Positions 11,370 through 22,979 of a stretch of DNA of 64,000 nucleotides are shown here, in pieces (the first letter of the stretch is position 1; the number at the start of each line of letters is the position of its first letter). A program made the translations under genes and the position numbers. The notes beneath the pieces were generated by a model. That model had not been told where the DNA came from and searched no databases. It saw only the letters and a program-made list of their open reading frames with translations. This DNA is from Patiria pectinifera (Eukaryota; Echinodermata; Asteroidea; Valvatida; Asterinidae): NCBI GenBank assembly GCA_029964075.1, contig CM057145.1:930001-994000 (forward strand), read 5' to 3'.

Positions 11370-12890
11370 AAACTGTGACAATTAAATTAAAATCTTTGAC
11401 GTCCTTTCAAATAATGAAGTCATCATGGCATTTTTTGTGCTTGACATTCCTTACTGATTATGTACATAAAATGCTTCCAGTTTCCAAGTTAAATTAAATT
11501 TTCACTTCTGATGAAACCGGAAGTAAAGGACAAACGACTAAGTGCCTGAAAATTCAAAATATTGCTCTAGACACTGTCTAACTGATCACATAATAGCGAG
11601 AACGGTACTCCACTCATGTGAACAGTTACAGTTCAAAGTATGTTTTTAAAATGTTGACATTAAATCTCAATTGTAATTAAAAGGTATAGTCAATCATTTG
11701 TAATTTGTGCATTTTGTTCGTTGGAAGCAACAAAAGTGTTCAAGATCTAAAGAAGGGTGCTGAACAGCTAACCTGATGAAGTTTCAGCTCAGCTTCAGCT
11801 GTATATTCCGAGAAAAATAGCATTCTTGGATCTCGATTTGAAATCAAAAGTTGCTGAATCATGTTTTGAATTGGGCCTGAATTCACCGTTGGAAAGGCCT
11901 TCTTGCGTTGATTTCTTCAAAATGCCAGCTTGCCAGAAAGAATAATTTCACAGGGAGTTTAGTCCCCTTACTTTCTTTCAACCAAGTATGTTTTTCAACA
12001 ATAATGACGCCAGTTACTTTTTGGATAGCTGCAAATGATGGACTCTGGCTTTAAAACCCGATGATGTCATGATGACGTAACAACATTTTTTCAGGTTCAC
12101 ACTAGGTTTTATCATCGTCCGGCAAACCGTTTGGAAGAAATTTCTACAATTCACCTAACTTTTACCTTGCGGTAGCCCCGGAAGTAAAGTTTGAGCGACT
12201 TCACGTACACGACAAAAAAAATTAATCAATTTATTCATGATCCATCTGATTACAAAATACAAAAACCATTGATTATTTTGTTCAAGAGTTTTAAGTGAAA
12301 GAAGTTGGTAACGCTTGTAATTTGATAACCGATGACGTCATCTTATGGCGTCAGAGTTATGTGCACCACTCGGGGTCGGGGATGACTTTAAAGGTATTTT
12401 CATTGGAACTTCCGGTCTGGTGACGACATGAATCTTTCTCCCCTCAACTTTTTTTCTGAGCATGAAGCCCGACGAAATACATCAATTATAAAGTGACTTA
12501 AGCAAACTTTGCCACACACATCAACTGATCATTCATTTTAAGCATTTTTCCACCTGCCGCAAGAGGGCGCTCTAACATCTTATGACGTCGCCTGTATTTC
12601 TTTGGTGAAGTACAACCTAGCCAGAAACTAATGTCGTAGAAAACGAGTGCACTTTTTTCCCAATTTTAAATTATAAGGCACTTCCAGTTTGACTGGAAGG
12701 AAGGGTCACGTACCTTGGCTCATACGAGATAAAATAAAGATCCTAGATACATGTATCAATTCCCGCAAACGTCAAGTTCAGATATTTCATGGTTGATTTT
12801 ACATTGATTTTCAAAGATTGAATCTAGAAATTCTTAACGTGACGTAACATGACCCATGATAACGTCATCATGACGTCACTCTTCGGGACA
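11370..12890 (-). mobile_element. Old, rearranged Helentron-like (HINE-A family) sequence
   Basis: 12540-12890 is a diverged reverse complement of 45260-45600: the AGAGGGCGCTCT block, the GGCACTTCC/TTTGACTGGAAGGAAGGG block, CCCGCAAAC, TTACATTGATTTTCAAAGATT and CGTCATCATGACGTCAC come in mirrored order. 12307-12375 mirrors 43672-43735, whereas 12060-12145 and about 11590-11645 match 43432-43535 and 43371-43430 in direct orientation. The stretch is therefore a mosaic of at least two related insertions. It has no coding capacity and many TGACGTCA-like palindromes. Confidence 0.6.
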
Positions 12891-13021
12891 CATCTTTGCT
12901 ATAGGGACTTTGGCTATGGTAACTTTGAAAGATGTATAATAAATATAAACGCCGAAAGTGAAGGGTGGGGAAAAAAGGATCAAAAAGAACAAAGAAGAAA
13001 AAATCAAAACAAAAAGAAAAA

Positions 13022-13098
13022 CTTTTTCGCAACTATGCGGAAAAGCCAAAATTCATAACACAAAGAAAGGCTTTTTCGCAAATTTTCGAAAAAGCCAA
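13022..13098. repeat. Two adjacent hairpins of the HINE 5'-end type
   Basis: CTTTTTCGCAACTATGCGGAAAAG and, 25 bases on, GGCTTTTTCG with CGAAAAAGCC around a short loop. They resemble in layout the GCTGTTTCGG and GGTGTTGGGCC hairpins at the 5' ends of the elements at 44-47 kb, and lie at the correct side for the reverse-oriented copy ending at 12890. Confidence 0.5.
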
Positions 13099-13109
13099 GT
13101 ATTTAATTG

Positions 13110-14505
13110 GACAGTTACATTTTCTGGGGAAAAAAACATTGTGTGCTTCGTAAAAGGCCAACTCATTCGCTACACAAATAATGCTGGGTTGATGATTGTT
13201 GTAGCTTCTAAAATAGTAAGGTCCTGATATTCTGATAAGAAATCACATGTGTTTGGCCTTGATAATTGCAAAATATAAGCGTCGTTTAGGCATATACTGC
13301 ATTGAATGCCGTAAATCGAAACAAATTTGACATGAACAATGTTAACTTGTAAAAAAATTGCATGCGGTATCAATCATTCATCCAAAGATACAGAATACAT
13401 GGTAGGCCTACAATGGCATATGTAAAGATAAATGATAGATGTCTTAAGGGCCCATGTAACGTATTGTAACGGACTCAAGATACAGCAGGACTCCGCCGTA
13501 GCAATGCTTGACCCCCCGCCGGAGCCCCTGTTGACTATGAACTAATTGAGCTCTCGTAGGACCAGCTGCTCCGGAAATAAGTAATCACATGAATGGGGTT
13601 GACAGGCGCGCGCCAAATAATTGGCGGTGAGCCAAGTTCTTGTATAAAAATGTAACACATTGCATAAGTTGAAGTTGTGCCAAGCTGGGAATAAGTTGTT
13701 GCTCTGAATGAGCCGAATACAGAGTGAATTCAGTATTTTGATCGAAATAAACTGATTAGTCTTAGTCCTTTTTGTTTTGCGTTTGGCAACTAAATTTGGA
13801 CAAGAACCCAATAGAGACCACGCTACAGTATTATGTAATCATTAAAAATACACCTTTGTGTCCAATTTAACAAGATTTTTAATATGCATTTTGCCCACCA
13901 CTTTCATTACCACATTGTTTATTGACTTGGCTCTCCCCAGGACCAAATTGTTTGCTCAGTCATGCGGAAATCACTAGAACGTGAAAACAAATGACCACAA
14001 GTCGAAAACTTACCTTTTTCAACCCAGATTTTCATTGCCAAGGAGTGATTAGAATCATAGGTGTTGTGTGTAAAGTTTGTTCTTTAAACCTTACTCATTT
14101 ATGTGATGTAAAAGTGAAGTCCATATGTGCAAATATAAGAATGTTATGCCTTTTTGTCCATCTGGTCCCATATATCAAACTGCAAGATATCACCACATGA
14201 CCAAATGGCGCTCCATACCTCATATTGTCTGTGGATACTTCTGAAGCACTTTTCTCATTTTTTTTGTAATGGTAACACTATGAATAAACTGCACCATAGA
14301 ACGATCCGAAAACACTCTTCCAGCTGGTATGTGGTTAATGTATGGGCGGCCAAACATATCAACATGCCGCCTTTCTGAAAAGTAGTAAGTATATCTGTGT
14401 TTAGGGTGTTCTGGGTGTTGTTTCCTGGTCGACTAGAGTCGCCCATGGGAATCAGCAGGGGGTAGTTCTTGTCGACAAAAGTTGCCCATGGTAAGTTAAA
14501 GGCCG
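13110..14505. other. Gene-free stretch
   Basis: No supported gene. No second half of the C-type lectin domain, expected on this strand downstream of 15729, was recognised here. Confidence 0.4.
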
Positions 14506-14509
14506 TTTT

Positions 14510-14990
14510 GGTGCCTTTTTGTCTTTATGCTAATGCAAATTTTACATATTTATGCGCAAAAGTGTCATTATGATTTCAGGCAGAAACCGCAATATAACGG
14601 CTACTTCAGCTCCAACATTCGCCAGAATAGCGGATAGTTTTGCTGTAAGTCGTAAATTGCCTTTTCTCTGGTGATTCGTTGTCGGTTTCAGTACATAACA
14701 GTAAGCCAATGAGTAAAGTCTGACACATGTTTCAATAAGCACACTGTGGGTTACAGTTTGAACAGAAAACCCCTGAATAAAACAGTGACTTCTTGACATG
14801 ACATCACAGCAACAGCGCCCTCATTTGTCAGGAAACCATGGACATTTCTTAATGTGTATAAACAAGTGCATTTTTTAATTTAAAAAAATGACCAAAAGAA
14901 ATATTTTCCACACATTTCAGAGGTGTAGAAAGTTTGACAAAATAATGTTCCCATGTAAGATCACGTAACGCGCCCTTTACAGAATAAAAT
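14510..14990 (+). repeat. Copy of a dispersed TIR-element family (see 57561-58858)
   Basis: The blocks TTTTGGTGCCTTTTTG, TTATGCTAA, GCAAAAGTGT, GGCAGAAACC, GGTGATTCGTTGT, CAGTACAT and CAGTAAGCCAA occur in the same order at 58425-58620. The CAGAGGTGTAGAAAGTTTGACAAAATAATG end matches the right part of that element. No coding sequence. Confidence 0.65.
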
Positions 14991-15072
14991 CAATGAAAAT
15001 GTATAAGAAATTCATGTAGTTTGCACGCTTTTGCACGTTTTTTTCCCAGAGTCAAGGTCACAGTTTCATTAA

Positions 15073-15512
15073 CCCTAAAGGGGCCGGGGCGGTATCCACC
15101 CCCCCCTCCTCAGAACTTTCCGGGATAGCCTGGAATTCTTTTTTTCGCGACCCGAGCTCAGACTTTTTAGCCTCAAGCCTTGCACATCTTTTGATACCAA
15201 AAACTTAACAATAGGACCACGGGTTTCCGCGCAGCAAAACATTTTCCGGCGCTACGCGCTATGAAAACTGAATTTCCCCATATACCTATAAGCAGAATTA
15301 CCGTTCTTGCATATAAAAAATTAATTAGCCATAATTCCAAAACCCTTTGACCTATAGTCATGAAATGTCTGGGGTATGTTCATGATAAGTTGTTCTATGC
15401 ATGTACCGAGTTGCAAAATTGTTCGTCCCTCGATGGCCGAGATCTAAGGGGGCGGAATCCCCCCCCCCCCCACGGGCTGAGAGATGGTCAAAATAACCCG
15501 GCCCTTTTAGGG
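15073..15512. mobile_element. TTAA-flanked MITE, piggyBac-like
   Basis: A 440-bp unit with inverted ends CCCTAAAGGGGCCGGG and CCCGGCCCTTTTAGGG, flanked on both sides by TTAA (15069-15072 and 15513-15516). TTAA target duplication and CCCT-type ends are established marks of piggyBac-superfamily elements. No transposase frame inside, so non-autonomous. It lies in the presumed first intron of the lectin gene, about 215 bp downstream of the exon's donor. Confidence 0.75.
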
Positions 15513-15728
15513 TTAAGTAATATCAGCCACAAAAGGCTTTGAGGATGAAAATCTTGTTTTTTTAATATCCAATTGATGTGCATTTTATATATAAAACGTT
15601 TGTATTCAGAATTTGTAATTGTTACCCAGTCTTCTCTTTAACGTTATTTTTGTTTGATATTCATTTGTTACTTGCACGCAATTTGATTTGAAAATGTCAT
15701 TACAAGAATAAAAATTGTACCGACTTAC

Positions 15729-16053
15729 CCGTGGTGTTCAGGGCAAGTGTTTCTAGCCAAATGAATGACGGTACATCAAATCCAGTCGCGTACTTGAACA
15801 TGTCATCAGCGAACTTCGAAATGAATAAGATGTCATCAGGGCTTGTTACCGTTGCAAGGGAGCCATTTCGACCGTGATAGTTGAGACGCTGACAGAATGC
15901 CTTAGCTTCCATGTGCGACAAAGGATAAGAGTAATACCTGTAACATTTGCCTTTGTTCTCCGTCCACTGAAAATTGCACGGCGAACAAGCTGCTTGAGCA
16001 AAATCGACAAAATCCGCGGTAAGCACGACCGCCAGCATTACCAACATCGCCAT
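15729..16053 (-). CDS. First coding exon of a secreted C-type lectin-domain protein
   Basis: ATG at 16053 opens a typical signal peptide (MAMLVMLAVVLTADFVDFAQA), then the first half of a C-type lectin domain: CSPCNFQW, GKCYRYYSYPLSHMEAKAFC, GSLATVTSPDD, FISKF and a FIWLE strand in place of the usual WIGL. The exon ends ACCACGG before a GTAAGT donor, phase 1, after 108 codons. The conserved Ca/glycan-binding half (WxDG, EPN or QPD, WND and last cysteines) is not in this exon and was not found downstream, so sugar specificity cannot be inferred. Frame beyond the donor is intron. Same strand and phase as the LamG exon 14.6 kb downstream. Confident as a lectin exon; gene extent unknown. Confidence 0.82.
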
Positions 16054-16945
16054 GTTGAGCGACCACGCAGTTCTGGCTATGTGATTGGTGATCGCCAGAG
16101 CACTCGAGGCAGCATACAGCTTTTAACAAAAAACGTGTAGTCAGTATATATTAACCTTGAGAAGAAAGCAAACGCATCGATCGGACCCACTGTGAGGCTA
16201 TGAAACCGAAGCGGGAGATTCCACTGACGAAAAATTAGAGGGTGATTTTAGAAATTAGTGGCGATTTTTGTATCTACAAATGATCAAAAGAAAAACATGA
16301 CTTTATTGTCAACTGATACATGTACGTGTATATAACTGTAGGCAGGGTCGGGTTAACCAAAAGGCACAGTCGGCACTGTACCTGGGCCTACGAACAATTC
16401 GGGGCTGACGAACAACTTAAGGGCCCATGAAAATACCTCATGGACTTGGCCAACGTCTCGAAAATGGCTGCAGTCTATTAAAAAAAAAATGCCTTAGACG
16501 CTTGTGATAATAACGCCCACTTAAAACAGAATAAGGGAAACTAGTCCCAACTCTCCACGGTGTTTGAGACACACATCAACTTATAGCTCGTTTCATCATC
16601 TTTCATTTTCTCTTAAATTTGTTTACGGTACGCCGATGACTCTTAGGAGAAATTTCCATACTAAATGAACACCCCTGAAAGTAATGTTGATGGCCATCGC
16701 CATTTTTTAATGCTGTCTATACGCTCAATTGCAAGGTAGACTAAGAGTATTTTCGGGGCCCAATTTCATACAAATTTCATAGAAATACAAGCTCGCAGTC
16801 CTGTTCACGGCGTCCATCCTACATTATTATTGCTCTTTTCTAATTTCAGTGTAGAGTTAAAATGAAAACATCGTGTGATATGCTTGTTTAACAGCTAATA
16901 TAATTTATTCTCATACTATGTAAAATAATACTCATGGTATCAGTA
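16054..16945. other. Upstream region of the lectin gene
   Basis: Would hold the promoter of the lectin gene on the minus strand. I see no clear TATA box or initiator that I would defend. Contains AT-rich repeat remnants only. Confidence 0.35.
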
Positions 16946-16947
16946 AT

Positions 16948-17117
16948 TATTATACAAATATCGAATGCTTCGAGTGGTGTAGTAAAACTAGCCTCCCGAG
17001 GTGATCCATGGACCATTCTATTTTCCCGAGGCGAAGCCGAGGGAAAATAGAATGGTCCATCAAGGGAGGCTAGTTTTACTTCACCACGAGATAGAGCATT
17101 CGACATTTGTTTTATAA
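16948..17117. mobile_element. Foldback MITE with long imperfect arms
   Basis: Arms run from ACAAATATCGAATGC through AGTAAAACTAGCCTCCC and GGACCATTCTATTTTCCC, meet at GAGGCGAAGCCGAGG, and return as the reverse complement. Almost the whole unit folds into one hairpin with a few loops. Non-coding; typical of short invertebrate foldback elements. Confidence 0.8.
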
Positions 17118-18990
17118 CACTTCACCCACAGATTCTGCTTGATTTTAATATTTTACATTATTTAAATCTGAACACAGTTGAAATAAACTTCAATTTCAAT
17201 ACAAAATTGGTGGAAAATGTATTTCTCTCTTAAAAACTAACCCTTCACGAAATGTTTGAACCCAAGTCTGCGGCGCGCTTTCTTTGGAATAATACGCGCT
17301 ACGCACAACGCGCAACGCGCACACCAGCATGCATTTGCACACAAATACCGCGCCGTGGAAATAGTACTTTGGTTGCTAATGGTATTGTACTTTGGTTGCT
17401 ATGCGCATAGTACTTTTGGCCGTGCACAGAAAGATAGCAAAAATAGAAAGAAACATGTGACTCGCTCTCGGCCAATCAAGACACAGAATATGTGGGTGAC
17501 GTGTTATAAGATAAAATATAAGACACAAATGTTTAATTCGGGAAGCAAATTGTAATGGCGATTCTTGACGATTTCAAAAGCGATATTGATTACAAGCCCC
17601 ATTCGTTTTAAAATGCAATTCTGTGTACTAAGCTAGATGTACATGGTGAGTAAAACAAAACCAGGAAACCCAAATGGCAAGACCAATTATTTAATCAAGT
17701 TCACTCGTGTACTTTTTCAAGTTACGGAATTTTGAACACAAACACCGTTTTAAAGTTGAGTCCACGGATCACACAAAAAGGTAAGCGTTCTTTCAGCAAA
17801 GCGAAAAAATGTAGGGATGTACATGAGAGTTTTGAGTGATTCTTGTACTACGAGAAAGCTTATTAATTGGGCTTTTTTATCCTATATTTTGCAAATACAA
17901 CATGAAGAACTTTATTAAGAAAATGAACCTGACATTTAGATTTGCTTTTTTAATCACCCTGCATAACAAAGTAATACTTAATAATGATAATTGTACACTG
18001 TATCAGCATAATAGTGGCGCCACAGCATTACTATCATTGAAGGTCAAACCTATAAAACTGGTTTCGGCATCAGCATGATTTGCCATCGTTGGTAACCGGT
18101 CGTTACTCAGTCCCTTCTTCGCAAGTGGGGGAGTTGATACCATCAACGCAGTGGTACCCGGTAGGGCATGTGACGCTAGCACACTCATCGTCATCTGTAT
18201 CAGTAAAACACACCGGAATTCATTTTAAAACCATTGCTATTTGGAATGTAATTTAATTTAACGCTGCGGCGAACACATTGTTTTAAAGCTCTGGCAACAG
18301 AGCTTCTACAAGTAACTCGGGTGTCGGTCGGTCGGGTCCCCCCCAAAAAAAAAAAAATGACGAAAAACGAACCCCCTAACTCACCTATAAAACTGTGAGT
18401 ACCGAATTGTAACTGTCCAAAAAAATGCATTAAATGCTTGACAAAAATTGCTTGAAACAATTCGTGACATTGCTTATGATTTTTTTTTGTCAATAGGGGC
18501 AAGAAAATGTGTGTTAATGTGGCAGTCACGTGGTATATACACACGCCATAAACGTGAGGAGCTAGGGGGCTTCTACACACCCGTCACTATACATCATACC
18601 TGCCTCTGGCCTTGTGACAGGTTCACGAGTCTCCATGGCTTGGAGTGAGGATACAGTTTCATTATGAAGGTCACTATATTTTTTTTGCATTGTGACTTTC
18701 AACAAAATGGGAAATTCTTATTACAATTGACAATCACCACCATACAAGTTCGTAATTGTATCATTTCATAAAAGACTTTCTTGCAATGGGAAATCCTTAT
18801 TTCATTTGACAATCACGACCCAGTCAGTACATGCGTAATTGTATCATTTCATGAAAGACTTTCATGCAAAACTGCCAAAGCTTATTGTGCAATCGCACTT
18901 GTTTTGCGTTGCGTTGCGTTGCGTTGCGTTTTGGTTTTTGCAGTACGTATTACGTCATTCGTTATATTATCCTGAAATGTATGGGTCTAA
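17118..18990. other. Gene-free stretch with simple repeats
   Basis: No supported gene. Contains an A-run after a C-run near 18338-18357 and a (GCGTT)5 microsatellite at 18905-18930. A short duplication of CTTGCAATGGGAAAT-type sequence lies around 18700-18860. Confidence 0.45.
18905..18930. repeat. (TGCGT)n microsatellite
   Basis: Five consecutive perfect GCGTT units. Confidence 0.9.
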
Positions 18991-18999
18991 ACAATGGTA

Positions 19000-19215
19000 A
19001 ATTGGGGGCAGTTTTTGAGAAAGCCATTTTTCCCCAACACTGGTTTGCCGACCAGCGTAAGAAATTGATACAAAAATGACAGTACACCACGCGCAATGAT
19101 ATTACAGGATGCTTTAGACTGTCATCTACTAACAGTCCAGTTAGGTATTTGATAGTAATTTGGTAGTTTTGTTTTTGTCGTTTGCAAATGTTGTATATTT
19201 CCTATAAACAGAGTT
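19000..19215 (+). repeat. Dispersed repeat, copy 1 (copy 2 at 46240-46460)
   Basis: AAAGCCATTTTTCCCCAAC, AATTGATACAAAAATGACAGTA, TTACAGGATGCTTTA, CTAACAGTCCAG and TTTGCAAATGTTGTAT recur in order at 46240-46460. The palindrome that is perfect in copy 2 is decayed here. Confidence 0.75.
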
Positions 19216-19219
19216 AGTG

Positions 19220-20200
19220 AACAATTGACAGCTAATAGTTTGCCCCTACGTGTACTACAAACTGCAGTAATGCAACCATGCATGGACAATTCAACATCGA
19301 CGCCAAGTGGGCATATGATGAATAATCAATCATCTTGTCAACGAGACTCGTGAGGAAGCTCACTTAACGGCTGGCTAGCTGTCGTCTGGCCACTTTACAA
19401 CAAAAATTTGATACACAAGTAATCTGTACTAAATACTTCCGTTCTGTAGCCATTGTGTAGTCGTTGTGTCCAGAGCCACCTGCCTCCCATCAGAATTTGA
19501 GTGACGAGTGACGAACCACTTAAGTGCTGGAGAGCTACCTACATCTAAGAAAGCCACATTAGACTGGGCTCAGTCCAGTAATGATGAAGGCCTTTATTGA
19601 AATGTGAATGAATGCGTGCATACGATATACGCAGAACATGAACAGTCGGCAACGTTTAACCATCAACTTTGCCGATCGTCTGCCAGGTAGTTTGCGTCTG
19701 TCTGAGTTGTCGGCGACACTTCCGGGTGAAATGTTTCCATGATATGTTTAAGTTTCAGTTAGAGTCATCTTTGCGATTCACTTTGCGTTTCCTACGTCGA
19801 TTTGGAAACTAGGCTTCATTGCAAGTTATAATAGTGTTGCGTTCCCGCGAATTGCGTAGTTTACTTCTTTCCCAACCAATCCATTCCAATCTATGCAGAG
19901 CGCGAAGCTTACCACGAAGTCTTAGACACTTGCCCAGTTAGATGTGTATATTGATAATACATTTGGTAAACCTCATTATTAGTTGATTCCCCCCCCCCCT
20001 AAAGTCTTGGCTCTATTGCAATGAGCAAGTACGATCATGCATAATGTATAATGAGCAGCAGTAGCACCACCATTGTGGGCCATTAATGTGTGTGGTTCCT
20101 TCTCTTTGATATGCCCTATACCATTATGCCTTTACGGAACCCGACTGTGTTTTGTCAACTTATAGGCTTATGCATTGTATGCATGAGCCTTTTGTTTTCT
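19220..20200. other. Gene-free stretch
   Basis: No frame, RNA gene or repeat that I can support, apart from a C-run near 19990. Confidence 0.4.
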
Positions 20201-21219
20201 TTTCCGTGTCACGCGTAGCTGCCGTATTTTCTCGTCCACACAACTGACAGCAACGCGAGACCAGCGAACGATGGCCGTAAAAAGGGCTTCAGAAAATTCG
20301 CAGTTTTCATGGCAAACCACAACCACACAAACAAAGCTGTTTTAGGTAGTTAAAGACCTACTGTACTTCATACATCTGTCAAGGTATTTTTTTTCTCCAA
20401 AAAAGAAAAAAGGATTTCGATGCATTTTGACTATGCTATTTCACGGACAAATTGACTAAAATTTACGTGATGAAATTTCATGTTTTTCTCGACGACGACG
20501 AAAGTCTCCCGAATGTTGAGGTAATCAAAGCAAAGAATGAGCCTTCATCTACAAAAAAATGTCGTTAAAATTTTAAGAATTCGATGTACACCTTATGTTT
20601 CCAACAGCTTCCATTTTTCACAACGCGAAAAGATCGTCGCCATTGTAAAAGCACAGAGCAAGAAACCCAGACACGGTATGACCCTGTGATCCCATATGCC
20701 CACTGATTGGTCGAGCTCGAGATCGCCTGCTTAATATTCATAAGTCATTCATTGCACGTTCGCGCGTGCTATTCATAATTTCCTATTCGTGATTGCAAAT
20801 CATAAAATCTCGCAAAAGTCTTCATTTTTCAACCGGCGATTTGGACCACAAATATAAAAGTCCCCTACACGTGTTTCACATGAAAACGAAGCGTAGACTA
20901 TCATCTATCTAATGAATTTGGCCATTTCTTTCGGCCATTTTTAAGAATCGAACGTACACCTAAAAACTATCGGCCCTCACTTTTATTGCTACAAAGTATG
21001 CATTTTGTTTGATACGTCATAACAACACTGTATTTTTTTGTCAAAAGCAGTTATATTTGGTATCAAAATAAAGCCCACGATTTCAACATTTCACTTACCT
21101 TGCCATCTTGGCCGAACAGTGCATGTATCCAGGTACTTTTCGTGTTTTCCTGTAGCCTCGAATACAGTCTCGGAAAACCTCGCGTATGCTTTTGGGCCAT
21201 GCGTGTGTGACCTCGGAAC

Positions 21220-21606
21220 GCGTAATTTTTATTCCTAGGAGGGTTAGGGGCAATGTCATGAATAATTCATGTTTATCCATGGGAACGGACAATGACATCA
21301 ACAGCATTGTTGTTAGTTACTCAACTAGTTACAATACATTAAAGCATTTTAAAGAACGGTTGTCGTCGAGCTACCACACAGTAGCCTAGTGGATAGCGAG
21401 ATGAGCTATGGATACAAAGATCCCTGGTTCGAATCCACGTCGTCGCTGCTCATTTTCAACAGCTATTTGTCTTCTCCAAATTTATCACTGAGATAATTTT
21501 AAATTAAGGGGAAAATAGAACGAGAACATAAGTCTTGCAATGATTCAAAGGAAAAACTGAAATATTCATGACATTGCCCCTAACCATCCTAGGAAAAAAA
21601 TTACGC
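21220..21606. mobile_element. 387-bp TIR element with 9-bp target duplication
   Basis: About 45-bp inverted ends (GCGTAATTTTT, TTCCTAGGA, GGTTAGGGGCAATGTCATG) with one indel and one or two mismatches. It is flanked by CCTCGGAAC at 21211-21219 and CCTCGGGAC at 21607-21615. The second R1 copy has a single CCTCGGGAC and no insertion, an empty-site comparison that proves the boundaries. A 9-bp duplication and long TIRs suit a Mutator-like (MULE) MITE. Inside are tRNA-like A and B boxes, with no transposase. Confidence 0.88.
21382..21436 (+). promoter_or_regulatory. RNA polymerase III-type A and B boxes (tRNA-like)
   Basis: TAGCCTAGTGG at 21382-21392 fits the A box and GGTTCGAATCC at 21426-21436 is a canonical B box, spaced as in a tRNA gene. 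The T-arm pairs in part (C49-G65, T51-A63, G52-C62, G53-C61), with one mismatch. The whole does not fold as a sound tRNA, so I read it as a tRNA-derived SINE head or tRNA pseudogene captured inside the TIR element. Confidence 0.6.
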
Positions 21607-21969
21607 CCTCGGGACAAGAAACCGTGGTCAAACAGGGCTCTGTGCGTGACACGGCCACTGACTGCAATTGCATTACGCATCCTACGTTAACGTAACTATT
21701 TAACGGCTGTGTGGATGGAAGCGCGAATCCTACACACAAGGATGAACTACTGTTCTGAGCTCTAGTGCAAAATGCACTGAACGGACTTGCCTTAATTGGT
21801 CGGACATGTGATATATTTCGGCCAAGCCCACAAAATGGGCTGAAAATATAAGGTTAGTAAAATGCTAGAATGTTTTATGTCATGTCCCAAATTATTTCAA
21901 GGCAAGGAAAAAGAAGGAAAATGAATGTTTAATAGGATTTGATTCTTTTCAATCCCTTGTTTAAAAATC

Positions 21970-22975
21970 AAGCTCCGCCCCTAGCCCTGGTGGACTCCCT
22001 TTCCTCCCTACGTTACGGAGGGAGTCCTGAGTACACATGTGCTCACAACCGAACGAAAACATTTCTTACCAATAATTTTAATATTTTTACCTTGTTGGAG
22101 AAGCTAATTTTACGTCGTAGTATTCTATGTGTCCTTATCTGTTAGTACGCTGGGTTCAGGAATTCCATATGCGATGCTGACTGACGTCAATCAGGGAAAT
22201 AAACTCAAAAGCATCGTTAACCTTGTACGTGTTTAGTCTCTTTTCATCAGTTTCTCACCGCCGAGTCTATTCTAGTCGTACATCATGTACGTCTGTACTG
22301 TGCAGCGTGTAGCCTGGTTCCCTAGACCGGACAATTATTCTCGACGGTCATATCACATCTGGTCCGGGGGCCAGACTATGCTGCATGAATATGCAATGCG
22401 CACGCGCGATTTGCTTAGTAACCACCCTCATACGCACGCGCACTTACTTGAAGCTGCGATCGCTAATCCAATGACCGAGCGTGTTTTCGCGCGAGTTACC
22501 AGAAACACGTTTCGGCTTTGGTCATTGGTTGAGCGTTTTCCTGACATCGGTTGGCTGGAGTGACGTCACGGTTCCAACCAAAACTAAACAAATGAGGGCG
22601 CTTAGCGTGCGTGCGCGCTTTCGGATTGTACGCACGTACATTTGTACATATCATGTACATATACATGACGTACGACTCTGGGAATAAACTGATGAAAAGC
22701 GACTACAAACACGTACAAGTTTAACGTTGCTTTCGAGTTTATTTTCCTGATTAACGTCAGTCAGCATCGCATATGGAATTCCTGAACCCAGCGTGCTAAC
22801 AGATAAGGATACATAGAGTATGTAGGCGTGAAATATTAGCTTCTATAACGAGGTAAAACATAACAAAACTCTGGTAAAAATGTTGTATGGTTTCATGTAG
22901 AAAAGTCTTGCCCTGGACGTTAGTCGTATTGCAATGAAGACTTCGTCCAACCTGGGCTAGCTCCGCCCCCAAATC
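21970..22975. mobile_element. 1-kb foldback element with about 230-bp or longer arms
   Basis: 22100-22260 and 22690-22840 are near-exact reverse complements (GCTGGGTTCAGGAATTCC, ATATGCGATGCTGACTGACG, CTTGTACGTGTTT blocks). Weaker mirrored similarity continues inward (GTCGTACATCATGTACG) and outward to CTAGCCC-GGT-GGA blocks near 21980 and 22950. The loop holds a second, smaller hairpin. Non-coding. Confidence 0.75.
22310..22378. repeat. Small hairpin, TAGCCTGGTTCCC type
   Basis: TAGCCTGGTTCCCTAGACC is mirrored by GGTCCGGGGGCCAGACTA. A related hairpin with TAGTCTGGTTCCCTGAC ends lies at 46096-46181. Confidence 0.6.
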
Positions 22976-22979
22976 GACA

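Larger units (their letters stand above)
20204..21769 (+). repeat. 1.2-kb dispersed repeat R1, copy 1 (with a 387-bp insertion)
   Basis: Aligns directly with 29801-30956 from CCGTGTCACGCGTAGCTGCC to GAGCTCTAGT, with an estimated identity above 90 percent. The start CCGTGTCACGC is mirrored by GCGTGACACGG at 21643-21653, so the core may be a TIR element, although the match continues about 115 bp beyond. Left flanks of the two copies are unrelated. The copy at 29.8 kb is the same orientation and lies in intron 1 of SLC16 gene A. Confidence 0.85.

Noticed and set aside
21375-21450. Functional tRNA gene
   Set aside because: A and B boxes are good, but the acceptor and anticodon stems do not pair convincingly.
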